From Rhodobacterales bacterium (GTDB lineage Bacteria; Pseudomonadota; Alphaproteobacteria; Rhodobacterales; Rhodobacteraceae), in NCBI GenBank assembly GCA_021155205.1, contig JAJNPS010000047.1:124001-188000 (forward strand): DNA of 64,000 nucleotides, in the 5' to 3' direction. A program made the position numbers and the translations under genes. Shown in pieces: positions 9,408 through 16,834 of the stretch. The notes beneath the pieces are model-generated. The model searched no databases, had not been told where the DNA came from, and was given only the letters and a program-made list of their open reading frames with translations. Position 1 is the stretch's first letter. Every line of letters begins with the position of its first letter.

Positions 9408-10016
9408 CTAGTGTCTGGTCACGGGGGCGACATCGTCATCGTCGCCGCCTTCGGATTCCTGGATTTCGTCGAATTTGGTTTCGTCAAAGGTGCCGGCCGC
9501 CTTTTTCTGGCGCAGCATCTCGGCGATCAACTCATCGGTCAGGATCAGCTTGGCATCGCTGAGCCAGTCGAATTTCAGGCCGATCGTCACCTCGGCCTCG
9601 CCCTCGGTCAGCGTCACCAGCACCTCGTCGCCTTCGGTGCCGGCAAGGGTGCCCTTGAACCGGCGGCGCCCGTCGATCAGTTCGGTCGTCTCAAGCCGCG
9701 CCTCCCAGCCGGACCACATGTCAAAATCCTTCAGCCGGGTCAGCGGGCGGTCGATGCCAGGGCTGGACACCTCCAGCACATAGTTTTCCTCGATCGGGTC
9801 CTCGACATCGAGAACCGCAGACACCGCAGTGGAAATCTCGCCACAGTCATCAACCTCGATCCCGCCCTCGGGCTTGTCGGCCATGATCTGCAGAATGCGC
9901 GTGCGCCCGCCCATCAGCCGGATGCGCACCAGTTCGAACCCCAGCGCCTCCAGGACGGGTGTGACGATGTCGGCGAGGCGACGGTCGATTGCGGATTTGG
10001 CGATCAGGTCGGACAT
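9408..10016 (-). CDS. rimP: Ribosome maturation factor RimP
   Basis: 30S subunit assembly factor. The 202-residue protein starts MSDLIAKSAIDRRLADIVTPV, contains the RimP N-terminal domain (LEALGFELVRIRLMGG and EVDDCGEIS), the motif LEVSSPGIDRPLT at the domain junction, and a C-terminal SH3-like domain, with an acidic tail. I chose ATG 10016; the open frame extends to 10376, but that part runs through the promoter, leader and the end of the upstream gene. No strong Shine-Dalgarno is visible; the start lies about 16 bases after the T-run of the leader hairpin. First gene of the rimP-nusA-rnpM-infB operon. Confidence 0.95.
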   Translation of the reverse strand: MSDLIAKSAIDRRLADIVTPVLEALGFELVRIRLMGGRTRILQIMADKPEGGIEVDDCGEISTAVSAVLDVEDPIEENYVLEVSSPGIDRPLTRLKDFDMWSGWEARLETTELIDGRRRFKGTLAGTEGDEVLVTLTEGEAEVTIGLKFDWLSDAKLILTDELIAEMLRQKKAAGTFDETKFDEIQESEGGDDDDVAPVTRH

Positions 10017-10032
10017 CAGGATTCCAGAAAAC

Positions 10033-10054
10033 AAAAAACGGGCCAACAGGCCCG
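10033..10054 (-). terminator. Intrinsic terminator/attenuator in the rimP 5' leader
   Basis: On the minus strand a 6-bp GC stem (CGGGCC-TGTT-GGCCCG, 10039-10054) is followed at once by six T (10033-10038) and then TGTTTTC, the shape of a Rho-independent terminator. It ends 16 bases before the rimP ATG and lies after a promoter-like element at 10107-10135, so it is positioned as an attenuator of the operon rather than only as the end of the pip transcript. Confidence 0.7.
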
Positions 10055-10069
10055 CGTCTTTCCTTCGGT

Positions 10070-10094
10070 AGCTTCGGGTTTGGACCCCGATGCT
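10070..10094 (-). other. Leader hairpin upstream of the rimP attenuator
   Basis: In the transcribed strand AGCATCGGGGTCCAAACCCGAAGCT can fold with AGC/GCT and TCGGG/CCCGA pairing around a short loop. It sits between the predicted transcription start (near 10100) and the terminator hairpin, where a sensor or pause element would be expected. No alternative antiterminator pairing with the terminator stem was obvious by eye. Confidence 0.4.
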
Positions 10095-10106
10095 GCTGTT
10101 GAGCGG

Positions 10107-10135
10107 TAGATAGGCGATGTCCGGCACGGATGCAA
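10107..10135 (-). promoter_or_regulatory. Predicted sigma-70-type promoter of the rimP operon
   Basis: On the minus strand TTGCAT (10130-10135) and TATCTA (10107-10112) are separated by 17 bases, a good match to housekeeping promoter spacing. It starts 16 bases beyond the pip stop codon and would give a leader of about 80 bases before rimP. Confidence 0.55.
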
Positions 10136-10150
10136 GGACCAACCGGCCGG

Positions 10151-11122
10151 TCAGGCTATTCGCAGCCCATCCGTAATCCGGACCAGCGCCTCGGATATTC
10201 CGGGCTCGGACAGCGCATGCCCCGCCAGCGGCACCATGCGCAGGTCGCATTTCTGCCAGCCGCGGGCGAGTTTCCAGGCGGAATGGGGCGGGCAGATCAT
10301 GTCGAACCGGCCCTGAACGACGGTCGCGGGCAGATGTTCGATGCGGTGGCGTTCGCGCAGGATCCAGCCATCGCATTGCAGGAAACCGCCATTGTGGAAG
10401 TAGTGGTTTTCCAGTCGGGCAAAGGCGCGCGCGTATTCGGCGGGACTTTCGCCCATCGGGCCTTCGTAGTGGATCGAGGCCAGCGCGTTTTCCCAGTTGG
10501 CCCAGATGCGGCCAAGCCGGGTTTCCTCCATCAGGTTGCCCGAGAATAGCTGGCGGTTGTAGGCGGCGATCAGGTTCTTGCGTTCGTCCTTTGGGATGGC
10601 CGAAACGAAACGATCCCAGAGTTCGGGGAAAAAGACGCCAGCACCTCCACCATAGAACCAGTCCAGTTCGGATTTCTGCATCAGGAACACGCCGCGCAGG
10701 ACCAGATGGCGCACGCGGTCGGGATGGGTGATGGCATAGATCAGCGCCAGCGTCGTGCCCCAGCTGCCCCCAAACAGGATAAAGTGGTCGATGCCAAAGG
10801 TTGTGCGGATCGTCTCGATATCCTCGATCAGGTGCCAGGTGGTGTTCTGCACGACACTGGCATGGGGCCGCGACCGCCCGCAGCCGCGCTGGTCAAAAAG
10901 GACGATGCGATAGACCGTGGGGTCGAAGTAACGCCGCATTGCGGGGCTGCAACCGCCACCCGGACCACCATGCAGGACCAGAACCGGAATGCCCGCCGGA
11001 TTGCCGCACTGTTCGACATAGACCCGGTGGCCGTCGCCCATATCGAGGATCCGCTGATCGAAGGGGTCGATCGGCGGATACAGGTACTCGACTGCGCGCT
11101 TTTGCCCTGAACGATGATCCAT
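10151..11122 (-). CDS. pip: Proline iminopeptidase (alpha/beta hydrolase, S33)
   Basis: Cytoplasmic peptidase that removes N-terminal proline from peptides. The 323-residue protein shows the oxyanion-hole motif HGGPGGG, the DQRGCGRS motif, the nucleophile elbow GGSWG, and later the Asp (GRFDMICP) and His (AGHALS) of the triad, all typical of proline iminopeptidases. It starts at ATG 11122 with no clear Shine-Dalgarno. A TATATA box at 11131-11136 with TTCGAC 17 bases further upstream would place the transcript start within a few bases of the ATG. It is divergent from ubiG. Confidence 0.93.
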   Translation of the reverse strand: MDHRSGQKRAVEYLYPPIDPFDQRILDMGDGHRVYVEQCGNPAGIPVLVLHGGPGGGCSPAMRRYFDPTVYRIVLFDQRGCGRSRPHASVVQNTTWHLIEDIETIRTTFGIDHFILFGGSWGTTLALIYAITHPDRVRHLVLRGVFLMQKSELDWFYGGGAGVFFPELWDRFVSAIPKDERKNLIAAYNRQLFSGNLMEETRLGRIWANWENALASIHYEGPMGESPAEYARAFARLENHYFHNGGFLQCDGWILRERHRIEHLPATVVQGRFDMICPPHSAWKLARGWQKCDLRMVPLAGHALSEPGISEALVRITDGLRIA

Positions 11123-11179
11123 GCCTGATCTATATACCGCAATGACCAGCCCTGTCGAAGGGCATTGACGGAGAAGATC

Positions 11180-11929
11180 ATGCAGCAGGCCGGGACATCA
11201 ACCATCGACGCCGCAGAGGTGGCCAAGTTCGAGGCAATGGCCGCCGAATGGTGGAACCCCGACGGCAAGTTCAAGCCGCTGCATATGCTGAACCCGTGCC
11301 GTCTGGACTACATCACGGGGCAGATCGCGGCGGAATTCGACCGCGACCTGACGCAGGACAAGCCCTTTGCAGGACTGCGTATCCTGGATATCGGCTGTGG
11401 CGGCGGCCTGTTGTCGGAACCTATGGCGCGACTGGGGGCGGATGTGGTCGGTGCCGATGCCGCGCCGCGCAACATTCCGGTGGCGCGGCTGCATGCGGAA
11501 CAGGCGGGCCTGAAGATCGACTATCGCCACACCACCGCCGAGGGCCTGGCGGCGGCGGGTGAGCAGTTCGATGTTGTCCTGAACATGGAAGTGGTGGAAC
11601 ATGTCGCCGACCCTCAGGCCTATCTGACCGCCTGTCATGCCCTGCTGAAGCCGGGCGGGCTGATGGTCTGTTCGACCCTTAACCGGAACCCGAAGTCGTT
11701 TGCGATGGCGATCATCGGGGCGGAATGGGTGATGCGCTGGCTGCCCAAGGGCACGCATGACTGGCGGAAATTCATCACCCCGGATGAGCTTTATGTGCTG
11801 CTGCGCAAAGCCGGCCTCGACCCGGTGGATCGCAAGGGCATGGTGTTCAACCCGCTGGGATGGTCATGGAGCCTGTCGGCCCGCGACCTTTCCTGCAACT
11901 ATGTCACGACCAGCCTGCGGCGCGGCTAG
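11180..11929 (+). CDS. ubiG: Ubiquinone biosynthesis O-methyltransferase UbiG
   Basis: SAM-dependent enzyme that performs both O-methylations of ubiquinone synthesis. The 249-residue protein carries the conserved N-terminal region FEAMAAEWWNPDGKFKPLHMLNPCRLDYI, the SAM-binding motif LDIGCGGGLLSEPMARLGADVVGAD, and EVVEHV, as in UbiG. I chose ATG 11180, which has GGAG 6-7 bases upstream; a TTG at 11165 in the same frame is less likely. Its TAG stop shares the palindrome CTAG with the stop of the convergent gene at 11926, so the two genes overlap by 4 bases. Confidence 0.95.
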   Translation: MQQAGTSTIDAAEVAKFEAMAAEWWNPDGKFKPLHMLNPCRLDYITGQIAAEFDRDLTQDKPFAGLRILDIGCGGGLLSEPMARLGADVVGADAAPRNIPVARLHAEQAGLKIDYRHTTAEGLAAAGEQFDVVLNMEVVEHVADPQAYLTACHALLKPGGLMVCSTLNRNPKSFAMAIIGAEWVMRWLPKGTHDWRKFITPDELYVLLRKAGLDPVDRKGMVFNPLGWSWSLSARDLSCNYVTTSLRRG

Positions 11930-13263
11930 ATTTCCGCGAATCCGGTCGGCATGAAAACCGGCGCGACGCCGGCCTGTCCGGTGCCCAGAAGCGCGCGGGC
12001 CGTCACCGCAACCTCGGCCAGGCGGTCGATGTCAGCCATCGTGTGTTCCGACATCAGCTGCAGCCGCCAGCGCGGCGCGTGGCGCGGCACGTGCGGCGAT
12101 TCCAGCAAGTTGACAAGGACACCGCGCCGCGCGGCCTCGGCGGTCATCGCTCGGGCGAACAAACCACCCTGAAGCATGACCGAAACCAGCGGGCCGGGCT
12201 GGCCCCGCACATGGAACCCCTCGACCACAAGCCGGTTGCGCAACCGCAGGGCGTTGGCCATCAGCCGGGCGCGGCGACGTGTCCCCTCGGGCGAAAAGAC
12301 GATGTCAAAGGCGGCCAGGATGACCGCAGCCTGCAGGGGCGACAGCGCGGAACTTTGTGACTGGCCCGCCCCGGCGAGCCGCAGTGCCAACTGGTAGGGT
12401 GTGCTGCGCGACGCGACAAAACCGCCATTGCTGCCGAACGTCTTGGCAAAGCTGCCGACAACTATGTCGATGCGTCCGACCAGCCCCTGCAGTTCGGCCA
12501 CGCCAAGCCCGCGCTGGCCCAGCGCACCAAAGTCATGCGCCACGTCAACCATCAGCGTCGCCTGGTAGGCGGCACAAAGTTCGACCAGTCCGATCAGGTC
12601 CGGGATGGTCGCCGTTGTCGGAAAGAACGCCGATGTCGCCACCAGCAACCCGGCCGCGGGCGCGGCGCGGCGCAGGCGGGACAGGCGACGCTCCACCCCC
12701 TCCAGCGAGGCATGGGGAAAGGTATGCACTTCAGCCCCCGTCAGCCGCGCACCCGCCTTCAGCGCGGGATGGGCGTTCATGTCGATGATGGCGTGATCAT
12801 TGGGTCCAAGCAAGGTTGCGCTCGCCGCCTGCAGCGCCTGCCAGCCCGAGGCAAAGACCGTGGCATCCGCCAGCCCGACGCTGTCGGCAACCCGACGCTC
12901 CAGCGCCAGAAGTTGTGGCGAAAGGCCGGTCATGGAAGCGGTGCCGCCGGATGCCAGCGGCAGGCGCTGTGCCGCCTTGACGGTTGCCGCGGCGATCGTC
13001 TCGTGGCTTGACAGGCCCAGATAGTCCATCGAGGTAAAGTTGAGTCCGGCCATGCTGCGGCCGGCCCGGTCCAGCATGCTGGCACGCCGGTCGTGCCGCC
13101 CGATGACGACGCGCGCGCGCAGGTCCAGCCCGCCCGCCAGCCGCGCCGTGGCGGCCGGTTGCGCCAGGTTCCAGCGTCCGAACAGATCCGATCCGTGACC
13201 CGCGCTGCCGCAGGCAGAGGACGTGTCGGACAGGCTTTCGATGAGGGCGGGGGCAGCAATCAT
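11926..13263 (-). CDS. PLP-dependent alpha-oxoamine synthase-like enzyme (KBL/AONS/SPT family)
   Basis: Fold-type I PLP enzyme of the family that condenses an amino acid with an acyl-thioester (8-amino-7-oxononanoate synthase, 2-amino-3-ketobutyrate CoA ligase, serine palmitoyltransferase, CqsA). Visible family features are the MDYLGLSSH start motif, ASGGTASMTGLS, VDVAHDFGALGQRGLG (the D-x-A-H cofactor motif) and the PLP-lysine segment VGSFAKTFGSNGG. The product from ATG 13263 is 445 residues, about 40-50 longer than AONS, due to an N-terminal extension; the AAAAGGTG before the ATG is a fair ribosome site. No biotin or other pathway genes adjoin it, so the substrate is unknown. It may belong with the unusual genes that follow. 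Confidence 0.75.
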   Translation of the reverse strand: MIAAPALIESLSDTSSACGSAGHGSDLFGRWNLAQPAATARLAGGLDLRARVVIGRHDRRASMLDRAGRSMAGLNFTSMDYLGLSSHETIAAATVKAAQRLPLASGGTASMTGLSPQLLALERRVADSVGLADATVFASGWQALQAASATLLGPNDHAIIDMNAHPALKAGARLTGAEVHTFPHASLEGVERRLSRLRRAAPAAGLLVATSAFFPTTATIPDLIGLVELCAAYQATLMVDVAHDFGALGQRGLGVAELQGLVGRIDIVVGSFAKTFGSNGGFVASRSTPYQLALRLAGAGQSQSSALSPLQAAVILAAFDIVFSPEGTRRRARLMANALRLRNRLVVEGFHVRGQPGPLVSVMLQGGLFARAMTAEAARRGVLVNLLESPHVPRHAPRWRLQLMSEHTMADIDRLAEVAVTARALLGTGQAGVAPVFMPTGFAEI

Positions 13264-13483
13264 CACGGCAGCACCTTTTGGATTTGCAGCATCCGGACCG
13301 GGATAGGCCGGACGGCGTGACCGCTCCGTGATCATGCGCGACGTCGACCGCGGTTGACCCGTTAATTCATCGTGAAAAGAGATGCTTGGCACCAAGTTTG
13401 GCGGGCAGGCGCGAAAATCTTGTGGCAGGATTTCCGTGACGCCCCTGACGTTGCACCATTTGCACCGCATTTCGGGAGACCCC

Positions 13484-15544
13484 ATGATGTCCCTGCCCGC
13501 GCCTTCCCCGCTTGACTGGAGCCCGTCGCCGGAACCCGCAATCCATGGCGGCTATGTTGCGTGGGAGGCACAGCACCGTCCGGCGCCGCGCGCCGCTGGG
13601 GACTGGTACCTGCCGGTTTTCCTGCGCCTGCAGGCGGTCAGCGACGGGCCGGCAGACCTTGTCGGCGCAATCCGGGCGGTGCTTGGCTCGGACGGTTTCG
13701 TCGTGTCGCGGGACGAACGCGATACCCTTGCGTGCGAAGCTGCGGCTGCCGGTCCGGGCTGGCCCGTAGAGGTTCGCTTTGTCGCCTATGTTGCGGCGAC
13801 CGACCTGGGCCGCCTGCCCCCCTATTGCGGCGTGCTGCATGTCGGCGCGCCGGTCCTGATGCCGCGTACCGCGCAGATCGGCCGTCCATCCGACAGGGAC
13901 AAGGCGCTGCCCCTGCCGTTGCCGCATCGTGCGGATGAAGTCCGGCCCCCTGTTGTGATCGGCGTGATTGACGACGGCATCGCGTTCCTGAACGCCCGGC
14001 TCCGGTCTGACCCGGAGCATACGCGGGTTGCGGCGGTCTGGCTGCAGGCACCCGAGGTGCTTGACCCTGCCGGGGTGCTTTGCGGGCGGGTGCTGGCCGC
14101 GGACGAGATCGACACTTTGCTGGCGGAGGGCGAGACCGAGGCGGAAATCTACCGCGCCATCAACAGGTCGCTGCGCCCCGGCACCGAACAGCAGTCCACC
14201 AACTATCGGGTCAGCCATGGGGCGCATGTGCTGGACCTTGCGGCGGGGGCTGCGCCCGAAGGTGCGGCGGATGCGGCAATGCGCGCCTTGCCGGTCCTGG
14301 CGGTGCAACTGCCACCTGCGGCGCTGCGTGACACGTCCGGGCGGCGGCTTGAAGGTTACGTCGTGCAAGGCCTGCGCTGGCTGCTGGCACAGACCTTGCG
14401 GCGGGCGGCGGGCGGGCCGGTCGCACCTCTTGTCGTCAACCTCAGCCTTGGGTCGCTGGCGGGACCGGGCAATGCCTCGGCGTTTCTGGCCGACTGGTTC
14501 CAGTACGAGATTCGGCGCCACGCGCGGCTGGCCCCCAACGCGACGCTGCGGATTGTGGCTGCCTATGGCAATGCGCGCCGGGCGAGGCTGGTGGCGCGGT
14601 CGGAACTGCGCGCGACACGAAACCTGACGCTGGACTGGCGCATCCTGCCTGATGACCACACGCCGAGTTTTGCCGAACTGCGCGCCGACAGATCACGCGC
14701 CGGAGCGCTGCGGCTGACGCTGCAGCCACCGGGCGCGGGGGTCGCGCCGTTGGCCGACATTCCCTGGCCCGAACCCGGTGAATGCTGGTCCGCGGGCACA
14801 CCCCCGGTCGCGATGGTGACGGGCGTTGCGGAACAGGAACAGCGGATGGTGCATGTCGCAGTCGCCCCCACGGCGGGGGCGGCGACCCTGGCCCCGCCGG
14901 GCTGCTGGCGGATCGGGGTCACCCGCAACGACGAGGCGCCGGCCCTGATCTCGATCCGCGTCCAGCGTGACGACACACCGGCGGGGTATCGCATCTTTGG
15001 TCGCCAAAGCTGGCTTGATCACCCGCAGGCCTGGCAGTGGGACGACGAGACGCGCGACTGGACACAGCCCCTGGCCACCGCAACCGCGTCGGAGGACAGT
15101 CCCGTCACGCGTGAGGGCACGGCCGTCGCCTTTGCCGGAACCGCCGAGCCATCGGTGCTGTTTGTCGGTTCGGTCCGCCCCGAGACCGGACAGCCCTGCA
15201 AATTTCGGCCCGCGCTTTACACCGCGTCCGGCGTCGTCACGCTGCGGTTGTCGGGCGAATCCGCCGGGCCGACGCTTGCGGCAGTTGGGGATGACGGCGT
15301 CGTGCTGCGCGGCAGGCGCGCAAGCGGGGTTTTGTCGGGCAGCACCGCGCGGCTGTCTGGGACGAGCGTGGCGGCACCTTGCGTGACGCGCGCGCTGGCG
15401 CTCTTGATCAATAGCACAACGGGACCATCGACGCCTGAACAGGAACTTGCGGCCCTGATCGGCGGCGCACCGCGCGACCCGCAGTCCGCGATGACCGGCT
15501 TTGGCGTGCTGGCAGAGGCAGATGCCGGCGTGGCCTGGGTCTAG
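13484..15544 (+). CDS. Subtilisin-like serine peptidase (S8 family)
   Basis: Predicted serine peptidase. All three triad motifs are present in the 686-residue product: VIDDGI (Asp163, with Asp164 where Ser/Thr is usual), VSHGAHVLD (His245) and LSGTSVAAP (Ser628). About 380 residues separate His and Ser, much more than in simple subtilisins, so the catalytic domain carries large insertions (including a beta-rich stretch around 430-600). An N-terminal region of about 150 residues precedes the Asp motif. No signal peptide or membrane segment is evident, so export is not supported. ATG 13484 has GGGAG upstream; the frame also opens at 13382 without one. Substrate unknown. Confidence 0.8.
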   Translation: MMSLPAPSPLDWSPSPEPAIHGGYVAWEAQHRPAPRAAGDWYLPVFLRLQAVSDGPADLVGAIRAVLGSDGFVVSRDERDTLACEAAAAGPGWPVEVRFVAYVAATDLGRLPPYCGVLHVGAPVLMPRTAQIGRPSDRDKALPLPLPHRADEVRPPVVIGVIDDGIAFLNARLRSDPEHTRVAAVWLQAPEVLDPAGVLCGRVLAADEIDTLLAEGETEAEIYRAINRSLRPGTEQQSTNYRVSHGAHVLDLAAGAAPEGAADAAMRALPVLAVQLPPAALRDTSGRRLEGYVVQGLRWLLAQTLRRAAGGPVAPLVVNLSLGSLAGPGNASAFLADWFQYEIRRHARLAPNATLRIVAAYGNARRARLVARSELRATRNLTLDWRILPDDHTPSFAELRADRSRAGALRLTLQPPGAGVAPLADIPWPEPGECWSAGTPPVAMVTGVAEQEQRMVHVAVAPTAGAATLAPPGCWRIGVTRNDEAPALISIRVQRDDTPAGYRIFGRQSWLDHPQAWQWDDETRDWTQPLATATASEDSPVTREGTAVAFAGTAEPSVLFVGSVRPETGQPCKFRPALYTASGVVTLRLSGESAGPTLAAVGDDGVVLRGRRASGVLSGSTARLSGTSVAAPCVTRALALLINSTTGPSTPEQELAALIGGAPRDPQSAMTGFGVLAEADAGVAWV

Positions 15545-15566
15545 CACATGCGGGCGACGTCCCGGA

Positions 15567-16673
15567 TCACCGTTCCGTCGACGCGATGGTCCAAAGCCTG
15601 GGCAGGACGTGCCATGTCTCGCTGGCCGGAACGACAATGTCGCCGCCGCGCCACCCCGAAGTGCCAAGATGCGCGATCCACTTGCGCAGGGTAAAGTCGC
15701 CTGACCAGTCCTTGCCCCGCGCCGTCCATGACGGCACCTTGTTCGCCTCGCCACCGCCAAGGCAATGGGCGACAAAGACCAGCCCGGTGCCAAAGCCAAG
15801 CAAGGCCCCATGGGCGCTGTCGACGGGGTAGTGGACCCCGGCAACGGTGCGATTGTCGGCAATCCTTGCTGCCAGCCGAAACAGCATCAGGTCGGGATCG
15901 GCCGCCGTCGCGCCCTCAAGCGCGGTGGTCAGTTTGCCAAGCAGCGTCGGGATGATCCCCTCGGCCTGCGCCGCCGGGTCACGCGACAGGCGCAAGGCGG
16001 ACAGCACTGTCGCAAAGGCAAAGGCCTCGGTCGCATGGCCCGACGGATAGGCGCTGTGGGCCGGTGTCTGGATAACGGGCTGGATCTGCGGCGACAGATC
16101 AAACGGGCGCGGCACCGAACAGAAATGCTTGATCCGCATTTCCTGTGACAGGATTGCGCAATAAGCCGCATGAAGCAGGTTCATGCTGCGACGACGCCGA
16201 TCAGGTCCGAGCGACTGCTGCGCCCCAAAGAATGACAGCATGTCGCCCTGCTGGACCTGAATCTCCGGCAGTCTGTCGCCGCGCAGGTCCATCGCTGCCC
16301 GCAATTCCAGCATCTGTTGGGCCAGCGTGGCCCCGTCTGGCGGTGTCAAGGTGACGACGGGACCGGGTTCGGCAAGAACTGCATACGCACCGTCAGCTGC
16401 CGGACGCGCGCGGAACAGGCTGACAGCCTCATGATCCAGAACAAGCGCCCTTGCATCGGGTTGCAACGCTTCGAGCGACTTCAACGGGTCGGGTGCCGCC
16501 AATACCGGCGGTGTCACGCTGCCCGTCCAGTAGCCTACCAGCGCCTGGGCGGTCAGGCCCAGTGCCGTGCCAAGCCAGGCCGACCCTTCTGCGGTCAGAT
16601 GATGCCCATGATTTCCGTGGTTGCCGTGATTCCCATGGTTGCCGTGGTTGCCATGATGCCCTTGAACTGCCAT
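15567..16673 (-). CDS. PAP2-superfamily phosphatase / vanadium-dependent haloperoxidase-like protein with HGN repeats
   Basis: Helical enzyme of the superfamily shared by acid phosphatases and vanadium haloperoxidases. The three active-site motifs are readable: K-x6-RP in KHFCSVPRP, PSGH in YPSGHATEA, and R-x5-H-x3-D in RTVAGVHYPVD. From ATG 16673 (GGAGGG upstream) the product is 368 residues. Its N-terminus is unusual: residues 5-25 are a His/Gly/Asn repeat (HGN units), which could bind metal, followed by a helix that may be membrane-associated (WLGTALGLTAQALVGYW). Haloperoxidase versus phosphatase cannot be settled without structure comparison. It is divergent from the regulator at 16835. 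Confidence 0.75.
   Translation of the reverse strand: MAVQGHHGNHGNHGNHGNHGNHGHHLTAEGSAWLGTALGLTAQALVGYWTGSVTPPVLAAPDPLKSLEALQPDARALVLDHEAVSLFRARPAADGAYAVLAEPGPVVTLTPPDGATLAQQMLELRAAMDLRGDRLPEIQVQQGDMLSFFGAQQSLGPDRRRRSMNLLHAAYCAILSQEMRIKHFCSVPRPFDLSPQIQPVIQTPAHSAYPSGHATEAFAFATVLSALRLSRDPAAQAEGIIPTLLGKLTTALEGATAADPDLMLFRLAARIADNRTVAGVHYPVDSAHGALLGFGTGLVFVAHCLGGGEANKVPSWTARGKDWSGDFTLRKWIAHLGTSGWRGGDIVVPASETWHVLPRLWTIASTER
16599..16661 (-). repeat. In-frame tandem 9-base repeat encoding (HGN)n
   Basis: About six near-identical 9-base units, each encoding a permutation of Gly-Asn-His, lie at the 5' end of the PAP2/haloperoxidase-like gene. Synonymous differences between units (GGC/GGA/GGG, AAC/AAT, CAC/CAT) show the repeat has aged under coding constraint and is not a fresh expansion. 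Confidence 0.85.
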
Positions 16674-16834
16674 TTCGCCCTCCGCCGACGCAGATTTTTC
16701 AAGACTGCCCCGAAAAATGCCCCCTTCATAGACGCCACTCGGGCTTTGCGAAGGGTTTAACGAAGATTTCACGGCGGTTGCCAGCAGGGGGCATTGGAGT
16801 AATGTCGCGGCACTGGGGTCTGTCAGGTCAAGCC

